Source of the DNA: Gammaproteobacteria bacterium
GTDB taxonomy: Bacteria; Pseudomonadota; Gammaproteobacteria; SURF-13
Length of the DNA: 32,008 bases
Reading direction: 5' to 3'
Assembly (NCBI GenBank): GCA_003599485.1
Contig: QZKM01000021.1
Location: forward strand, 1 to 32,008
Positions 26,752 through 32,008 of this stretch are shown piece after piece (within the stretch, counting starts at the first letter, position 1; every line of letters starts with the position of its first letter). Below the pieces are notes generated by a model, which had not been told where the DNA came from, did no database searches, and saw only the letters and a list, made by a program, of their open reading frames with translations. A program made the position numbers and the translations under genes.

Positions 26752-27513
26752 CTAATAACGCACCCAGTACCAGAGCCTGCCCAACTGCTCGCGCAATGCG
26801 ATGCGGCTGGATTGCAAAGCCCCTGCGTCCGGCAGCCATTGAAAATGGGCGGGCAGGGCGGGGTCGCGCAGTGACAGGAAGTGCGTGGGTGCGGGGATCA
26901 CCGCCACGCCGGCGCGCTCGAAGGCCCATACCGAGCGCGCCATGTGCGTGGCATGGGTGACGAGGTAGGCTTTGTTCATTCCGCGCTGCGCGAGCAGGTC
27001 TTTGCTGAAGCGCGCGTTTTCCGCCGTGTTGCGGCTTTGATCTTCCAGCCACACCTCGGTGACGCCGAATTCATGGAGCGCATCGCGCATCAAGATTGCA
27101 TCGGTAGTGGCTTCGCCGAGAGGCGCGCCGCCGGAGACGATAATGGGCAAGCCGGTTTGCCGGTGCAGCCGCGCCGCATAGCGCACCCGTTCCAGCGCCT
27201 CCATGCCCACCGTGTCCATGCCGTATTCGGGCGCGCCGGAGTAGCGTCCGCCGCCGAGCAGCACGATGGCCTGTGCGCCTTCCGCATTGCTCACCTCCGG
27301 AGTTAACGCCGGATAGCTCTCCGCCCACGCCAGCAGCCGGTGCGCCACGAACGGCGTGCTCAATGCATACAGGCTGAGCAGCGCCGCGCCGAACAGCGTA
27401 AGACCAAAGCGCTTGTGTTTTTGCAGCAGGTAAAAACCCAGGATAAAAACCAGTAACAGGCCGCCGGGCGGCAGCAGCCACGCTTCGATGCTGCGGGTGA
27501 TGATGATTTCCAT
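26752..27513 (-). CDS. YdcF/ElyC/SanA family (DUF218) membrane protein
   Basis: Product of 253 residues with two N-terminal membrane segments ([18 protein letters not shown] and [20 protein letters not shown]) and a DUF218 domain facing the periplasm. Domain motifs are [43 protein letters not shown] and [19 protein letters not shown]. The family includes ElyC, which acts in cell-envelope biogenesis and lipid-carrier use at low temperature; the exact role here is not known. It is divergent from prfB across 56 bases. Confidence 0.9.
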   Translation of the reverse strand: MEIIITRSIEAWLLPPGGLLLVFILGFYLLQKHKRFGLTLFGAALLSLYALSTPFVAHRLLAWAESYPALTPEVSNAEGAQAIVLLGGGRYSGAPEYGMDTVGMEALERVRYAARLHRQTGLPIIVSGGAPLGEATTDAILMRDALHEFGVTEVWLEDQSRNTAENARFSKDLLAQRGMNKAYLVTHATHMARSVWAFERAGVAVIPAPTHFLSLRDPALPAHFQWLPDAGALQSSRIALREQLGRLWYWVRY

Positions 27514-27569
27514 GGCGCGGGATGCTCTGTGTTAAAATCAGCATTTTGCCAGAGATGGAAAGGAAGGTC

Positions 27570-28680
27570 ATGCTCGAACTCGCTCCCCTCCACGCGCGCA
27601 TCAAGGATATGCAGCAGCGTTTTGAAGTGCTACGGGGGTATCTTTGACTACGACCGCAAAACCGAGCGCCTGACGGAAGTCGAGCGCGAGCTTGCCGATC
27701 CGAAATTGTGGAGCAACGCGGAGCGCGCGCAAGAGCTGGGGCGCGAGCGCACGCAGCTTGCGGCTATCGTAAGTACGCTGGGCGGTCTCGGCGCGCATCT
27801 CAACGAGGCGCGCGAGCTGCTGGAGCTGGCGGCGGAGGAGAACGACGCCGGGGCGGTCGAATCCGTGGCAGGCGATCTCGCGCGCGCGGAGCAGGAGCTG
27901 GCGGCGCTGGAGTTCCAGCGCATGTTCTCCGGCAAGATGGACAGCGCCAGCGCCTACATGGATATCCAGTCCGGCTCCGGCGGCACCGAGGCGCAGGACT
28001 GGGCGCAAATGCTGCTGCGCATGTATCTGCGCTGGGGCGAGCGGCACGGCTTCAACGTGGAGGTGATAGACGAGTCACCGGGCGAAGTCGCGGGCATCAA
28101 GGGCGCAACGATCAAGTTTGCGGGGCCGTACGCCTACGGCTGGCTGCGCACCGAGAGCGGCGTGCACCGCCTGGTGCGCAAGTCGCCCTTCGATTCCGGC
28201 AATCGCAGGCACACCTCGTTTGCCTCGGTATTCGTCTATCCTGAGGTGGATGAGAGCGTGGAGATTGACATCGCCCCCACAGACCTGCGCATAGACACCT
28301 ATCGCGCGAGCGGCGCGGGCGGGCAGCATGTGAACCGCACCGAGTCGGCGATACGCATCACGCACCTGCCGACCAATATCGTGGTGCAGTGCCAGAGCGA
28401 CCGCTCGCAGCACAAGAATCGCGCCACGGCGATGAGCCAGTTGAAGGCAAAGCTTTACGAACTGGAAATGAAAAAGCGCGACTCCGAGCGCCAGGCGCTG
28501 GAAGAAGCAAAATCGGATATCAGCTGGGGCAGCCAGATACGCTCTTACGTGCTCGACCAGTCACGCATCAAGGATTTGCGCACCGGCGTGGAAAAGGCCA
28601 ACACCCAGGCGGTGCTGGACGGCGATCTGGATGACTTTATCGAGGCGAGTTTGAAGAAACAAGTAGCGAGTGGCCAGTAG
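27570..28680 (+). CDS. prfB: Peptide chain release factor 2 (programmed +1 frameshift)
   Basis: Release factor for UGA and UAA stop codons. The first 25 codons (ATG at 27570 after AAGGAAGG) end at an in-frame TGA (27645-27647); reading continues in +1 from GAC at 27646, joining 27570-27644 to 27646-28680 for 369 residues (E. coli 365). The specificity tripeptide SPF is in [14 protein letters not shown] and the catalytic GGQ in [16 protein letters not shown]. The autoregulatory shift senses low RF2 levels. The last residues (QVASGQ) are encoded by a heptamer repeat that also supplies the stop. lysS follows, as in E. coli. Confidence 0.97.
27634..27648 (+). promoter_or_regulatory. prfB programmed +1 frameshift site
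   Basis: An internal Shine-Dalgarno-like GGGGG (27634-27638) stands three bases before the slippery CTT-TGA-C (27642-27648), the same arrangement as in E. coli. The peptidyl-tRNA slips from CTT to TTT when UGA is read slowly, giving the +1 product. Confidence 0.95.
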
Positions 28681-28690
28681 CGAGTGGCGA
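28663..28690 (+). repeat. Heptamer repeat at the prfB stop codon
   Basis: Four units GTAGCGA, GTGGCCA, GTAGCGA, GTGGCGA run across the end of prfB; its stop TAG (28678-28680) is in the third unit. The unit is the same as at 774-802, and only one orientation is present here. The lysS leader starts right after it. Confidence 0.85.
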
Positions 28691-28708
28691 GGTAAAGATT
28701 CAATTAAT

Positions 28709-30211
28709 ATGAACGACAAAAATAACAACATCCCTTCTGACGAAAGCGCCGAAATCGCCCAGCGCCGCGCCAAGCTCGCCGCGCTGCGCGAGAAAGGCGA
28801 TCCGTTCCCGGTTGATTTCAGGCGCAACGTACTGGCGGGCGAGCTGCACGCCGAGTATGGGGAGAAGGACAACGCCGCGCTGGAAGCGCAGCCGGTGCGG
28901 GTCAAAATCGCCGGGCGCATGATGGCCAAGCGCGTGATGGGCAAGGCGAGCTTTGCCCAGTTGCAGGACATGTCGGGGCGCATCCAGTTGTTCGTGCAAC
29001 GCGACGTGTTGAGCGAGGTATACGAAGACTTCAAAAAGTGGGATGTGGGCGACATCCTCGGCGCGGAGGGCGTGCTGTTTAAAACCAGGACCGGCGAGCT
29101 TTCGGTGCGCGTGGACGACATCCGTCTGCTGACCAAGGCGCTGCGTCCGCTGCCGGAAAAATTTCACGGCCTGGTGGATCAGGAAACGCGCTACCGTCAG
29201 CGTTACCTGGACCTCATCATGAACGAGCCGGCGCGCCGCACGTTTCACGCCCGCTCGCGCATCGTTTCCTTCATCCGCCAGTTTCTTGAGGCGCGCCAGT
29301 TCATGGAGGTGGAGACCCCGATGATGCAGGCCATCCCCGGCGGCGCCACGGCGCGCCCCTTTGTCACGCATCACCACGCGCTCGACATGCAGTTATTCCT
29401 GCGCGTGGCGCCGGAGCTGTATTTGAAGCGTCTGGTGGTGGGCGGCTATGAGCGCGTATTCGAGATCAACCGTAATTTCCGCAACGAAGGCCTCTCCACC
29501 AAGCACAATCCGGAATTCACCATGCTGGAGTTTTATCAGGCCTACGCGGATTACCGTGAGCTAATGGATTTGACCGAGGAAATGCTGCGTGCGCTGGCGC
29601 AGGAGATCAACGGCAAAACCAGCATCGTTTATCAAGGCGAGACGTATGATTTCGGCAAACCGTTTGTACGCCTGACGCTCAAGGAATCCATCCTGTGCTT
29701 TAATCCCCAGCTTAAAGCCGAGGATGTGGAGACGCTGGAGCGCGCGCGCCAAACCGCTGCCGCGCTCAATATCCCTCTCAAGCCTAACTATGGCGTGGGA
29801 AAAATCCAGATGGAAATCTTTGAAAAAACCGTGGAGCCGAAGCTCAAGGACCCGACTTTCATCACCGCGCATCCGGTCGAAGTATCGCCGCTGGCGCGCC
29901 GTAACGCGCACGATCCGTTTGTCACCGACCGCTTTGAGTTGTTCATCGGCGGGCGCGAAATCGCCAACGGATTTTCCGAATTGAACGACGCGGAAGATCA
30001 GGCCGAGCGCTTTCGCAAACAGGTGCAGGAAAAAGAAGCGGGCGACGAGGAGGCCATGCACTTCGACGAAGACTACATCCGCGCTCTCGAACACGGCATG
30101 CCCCCCACCGCCGGCGAAGGCATCGGCATAGACCGGCTGGTGATGCTGTTTACCGATTCGCCCTCAATCCGCGACGTGCTGTTGTTCCCCCACATGCGCC
30201 CGGAGACTTAG
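28709..30211 (+). CDS. lysS: Lysine--tRNA ligase (class II)
   Basis: Charges tRNA-Lys. The product is 500 residues, close to E. coli LysS (505). The N-terminal OB-fold anticodon-binding domain covers about 50-150 ([18 protein letters not shown], then [15 protein letters not shown]). Class II motif 2 is [20 protein letters not shown] and motif 3 is [20 protein letters not shown]. The ATG at 28709 gives the family N-terminus ([18 protein letters not shown]); an in-frame ATG at 28670 lies in the heptamer repeat and is rejected. The spacing of GAGG before the ATG is long, so initiation may be weak or coupled to prfB. Confidence 0.97.
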   Translation: MNDKNNNIPSDESAEIAQRRAKLAALREKGDPFPVDFRRNVLAGELHAEYGEKDNAALEAQPVRVKIAGRMMAKRVMGKASFAQLQDMSGRIQLFVQRDVLSEVYEDFKKWDVGDILGAEGVLFKTRTGELSVRVDDIRLLTKALRPLPEKFHGLVDQETRYRQRYLDLIMNEPARRTFHARSRIVSFIRQFLEARQFMEVETPMMQAIPGGATARPFVTHHHALDMQLFLRVAPELYLKRLVVGGYERVFEINRNFRNEGLSTKHNPEFTMLEFYQAYADYRELMDLTEEMLRALAQEINGKTSIVYQGETYDFGKPFVRLTLKESILCFNPQLKAEDVETLERARQTAAALNIPLKPNYGVGKIQMEIFEKTVEPKLKDPTFITAHPVEVSPLARRNAHDPFVTDRFELFIGGREIANGFSELNDAEDQAERFRKQVQEKEAGDEEAMHFDEDYIRALEHGMPPTAGEGIGIDRLVMLFTDSPSIRDVLLFPHMRPET

Positions 30212-30332
30212 CCGCACAACAGCGCCAGTACAAGCGCAAACACGTGTATAACGGGCATTTTATAAAGTGGAGCTTGATCTTTCTGTGCCAGCGGGAGGAA
30301 AATGTTATTTTTAACCCACCGGGGAAAACGAA

Positions 30333-30833
30333 ATGAAAAAGTTTTGGGTTATGTTGTCGGTATTTATTGCCTTGGCGGCAACCGAGGCGATGGCGGGGAG
30401 CATCTATACAGGACAGTTGGGCACCTACACCGTCGAGGTGCCGAATGGCTGGACCATACTCAGGGAAGGCGGGAGTCAGGATGCGCAGATGGTGGGGCCC
30501 GGCGGCGAGAGCAGGGGCAGCATAGGGGTGGGCGTCACAGAGGCCAAGGCCGGGTCGTTGATGGATGAGGTAATGGCCTACACGGCAAACGACCGGGTTG
30601 GCAACCCCACGCCAATAACGGTCAGCGGGCAGCCGTGTTTAACCGTCAAGACTCAGGGCCGCGGTGTGGGCAACAGCGTGTTTTGCCGCTTCATTATCCC
30701 GTTTAAAGACGGAGATATGACAGTGACATTCTTTATGCTCAGTGTAGCGCACCCTGACGAGGCATCCGCGCAGGAGAACCTGTTCTTTAAAGCGGTGAGT
30801 ACAGTAAAGTTTGCCAATGGGCTGAAGTTCTAG
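30333..30833 (+). CDS. Small secreted protein of unknown function
   Basis: Product of 166 residues with a signal peptide (MKKFWVMLSVFIALAATEAM, likely cut after AMA). The mature part starts SIYTGQLGTYTVEVPNGW and continues with a Gly-rich middle and two cysteines (QPCLTV, VFCRF) that could pair. The overall pattern, a beta-rich domain opening with a PNGW-type segment, resembles DcrB/PsbP-like folds, but I cannot name a family. The GGGGAAAA before the ATG may serve as a weak ribosome site. The 121 bases after lysS contain an AT-rich TTTTATAAAG that might be a -10 region. It ends in a strong terminator. Confidence 0.75.
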   Translation: MKKFWVMLSVFIALAATEAMAGSIYTGQLGTYTVEVPNGWTILREGGSQDAQMVGPGGESRGSIGVGVTEAKAGSLMDEVMAYTANDRVGNPTPITVSGQPCLTVKTQGRGVGNSVFCRFIIPFKDGDMTVTFFMLSVAHPDEASAQENLFFKAVSTVKFANGLKF

Positions 30834-30877
30834 TCCAGCGATAGTGGTGTAAAGAAAAGCTTCTTAACTTATCTTGA

Positions 30878-30904
30878 AAAGGGCCCATCGGGCCCTTTCT
30901 TTTT
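30878..30904. terminator. Strong intrinsic terminator, bidirectional
   Basis: AAAGGGCCC (30878-30886) pairs perfectly with GGGCCCTTT (30890-30898) around ATC, followed by CTTTTT on the plus strand. The minus strand has TTTT after the stem, so it can also serve the convergent helicase gene. Confidence 0.92.
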
Positions 30905-30935
30905 ATCCGGAAAAAGCGGACATCGCACAAAGACA

Positions 30936-32008
30936 TCAAGCGCGCCAGTCTGCGCTGCGGCGGTTGCCTGAGCGCGCAGAGGAGGGGGCGTGGAAACGTC
31001 CCTTGTTGCTGCCGCTCTTTTTGCCGAAAGCCGGTTTAAAGCCGCCCTTGAAGTTGCCGCCCTTGCCTGCGGCGCTTTTGTGTCCATGATTACGGCGCGG
31101 GGCGGGACGGGAGGCGTTGGCTTCCGGCACGCTGGGTTCGAGGCCGGGCAGGACTTTCCGCTCCAGGCGCGCGCCGGTGAGGCGTTCGATGCCGCCGAGT
31201 TTGCCCCAGTCCTGCGGGCCGACCAGTGACACGGCGGCGCCGAAGGCTCCGCCGCGGCCGGTCCGGCCGATGCGGTGCACGTAATCCTCGGCCACCATGG
31301 GCAGATCGAAATTGATGACGTGGCTCACGCCCTTGATGTCCAGGCCGCGCGCGGCGACGTCGGTGGCCACCAGTATCTTGACGCTGCCCTGGCGCAGGCG
31401 TTGCACGGTGCGGTTGCGCGCGCTTTGCTTCATGTCACCGTGCAACGCGGCGCAGGCATGGCCGTCGGTGCTGAGGTCTTGCGCCAGGTCGTCGGCGGCG
31501 CGCTTGGTGGAGGTGAACACGATGGCTTGAGTCAGTTCGCGCGTACACAGGATGTGGTTGAGCAAACGGCGTTTGTGGCGCACGTCGTCCGCCTGATGGA
31601 TGTGCTGGGTGATGTAGGCGTGTTTTTCCTGCGTGCGCGCCACTTGTATGCGCGCCGGGTTTTTCAACAGGCGCTGTGCAAGGGAGAGCACTTTACCTTC
31701 CAGGGTGGCGGAGAACAGCAGGGTTTGGCGGGTGTTTGGCGTCGCTTTGCTGATGAGTTCCACCGGCTCGATAAAGCCCATGTCCAGCATGCGGTCGGCT
31801 TCGTCCAGCACCAGCAGTTCGACGCGCGAGAAATCCACGCGGCCGCGTTCCATGTGATCTATCAGGCGTCCGGGAGTGGCGACCAGAATGTCCAGCTTTT
31901 CGCGCAGCAGTTTTTCCTGGGCGGGATAAGGCGCGCCGCCGACGATGGCGCCGGTGCGCAGCGGCGCGCATTTGCCGTAACGCTTGACGGCATCCAGTAT
32001 CTGCGCGG
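30936..32008 (-). CDS. rhlE: DEAD-box ATP-dependent RNA helicase (RhlE type), 5' end outside the window
   Basis: RNA helicase likely acting in ribosome assembly or RNA turnover. The frame is open to the right edge, so Q motif and motif I are missing; about 356 residues remain. Visible motifs in order are ATPGRLIDH (Ib), VLDEADRMLDMGF (II), LLFSATLEGK (III), IVFTSTKRAADDLAQDL (IV), LVATDVAARGLDI (V), and HRIGRTGRGG (VI). The ATG at 31853 is internal. The C-terminal tail is basic and Gly/Lys-rich (SAAGKGGNFKGGFKPAFGKK), as in RhlE proteins, and would bind RNA. RhlE rather than SrmB/DbpA is judged from that tail and the TLEGK context. Confidence 0.9.
   Translation of the reverse strand, partial: AQILDAVKRYGKCAPLRTGAIVGGAPYPAQEKLLREKLDILVATPGRLIDHMERGRVDFSRVELLVLDEADRMLDMGFIEPVELISKATPNTRQTLLFSATLEGKVLSLAQRLLKNPARIQVARTQEKHAYITQHIHQADDVRHKRRLLNHILCTRELTQAIVFTSTKRAADDLAQDLSTDGHACAALHGDMKQSARNRTVQRLRQGSVKILVATDVAARGLDIKGVSHVINFDLPMVAEDYVHRIGRTGRGGAFGAAVSLVGPQDWGKLGGIERLTGARLERKVLPGLEPSVPEANASRPAPRRNHGHKSAAGKGGNFKGGFKPAFGKKSGSNKGRFHAPSSARSGNRRSADWRA

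Noticed and set aside
27570-27647. In-frame TGA in prfB as evidence of a pseudogene
   Set aside because: The GGGGG plus CTT-TGA-C context is the normal programmed frameshift of RF2 genes.
28670-28708. Upstream ATG at 28670 as the lysS start
   Set aside because: The added residues are translated heptamer repeat overlapping the prfB end; the ATG at 28709 matches the family N-terminus.

Overview
The window is GC-rich chromosomal DNA, and its gene content and order point to a free-living gammaproteobacterium. The clusters pepA-holC-valS, lptD-surA-pdxA-rsmA diverging from amgK-murU, and prfB-lysS (with the programmed +1 frameshift in prfB) are standard for that class. A Chromatiales-like, metal-tolerant or sulfur-oxidising relative is my inference; no marker gene here settles the order. 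No rRNA, tRNA, CRISPR array or transposase gene was seen.

Layout. 1-6.2 kb (+): end of pepA, holC, valS, crcB, a DUF190 gene and serS, nearly gap-free. 6.2-13.7 kb: a metal and metalloid block. On the minus strand lie a MerA-like flavoprotein and a bufferin cluster (Cys-rich precursor, MNIO/DUF692 enzyme, DUF2063 partner). Divergent from these, on the plus strand, four overlapping genes encode a TVP38/TMEM64 membrane protein, a PiT phosphate permease, the radical-SAM enzyme ArsS and an ArsM-type arsenite methyltransferase. 13.7-15 kb (-): a thioredoxin-like protein and a DUF3047 protein. 15-16.8 kb (+): 6-phosphogluconolactonase and glucokinase. 16.9-22.7 kb: apaG (+) tail to tail with the lptD-surA-pdxA-rsmA operon (-). 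22.8-24.5 kb (+): amgK-murU of peptidoglycan recycling.

24.5-26.7 kb is an accessory island, visibly lower in GC than its surroundings. Two copies of a roughly 130-bp terminal-inverted-repeat element (MITE-like) flank a two-gene operon. The first gene encodes a DUF5343 protein and the second a Swt1-type HEPN protein with an intact R-x4-H motif. A half attC-like integron site lies just after the HEPN stop codon, followed by short GGGTCA repeats and then an orphan antitoxin whose partner toxin appears replaced. This is the best candidate here for an undescribed system, plausibly a mobile toxin-antitoxin or anti-phage unit.

26.75-32 kb: ydcF-like (-), prfB and lysS (+), a small secreted protein (+), a strong bidirectional terminator, and a DEAD-box helicase (RhlE type, -) cut by the window edge.

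Two kinds of small repeat affect coding sequence. Heptamer repeats of the form GTAGCGA / GTGGCGA supply the stop codons of pepA, surA and prfB in the same phase. A palindromic element of about 51 bp is inserted in frame in valS, and serS carries a separate insertion of about 23 residues.
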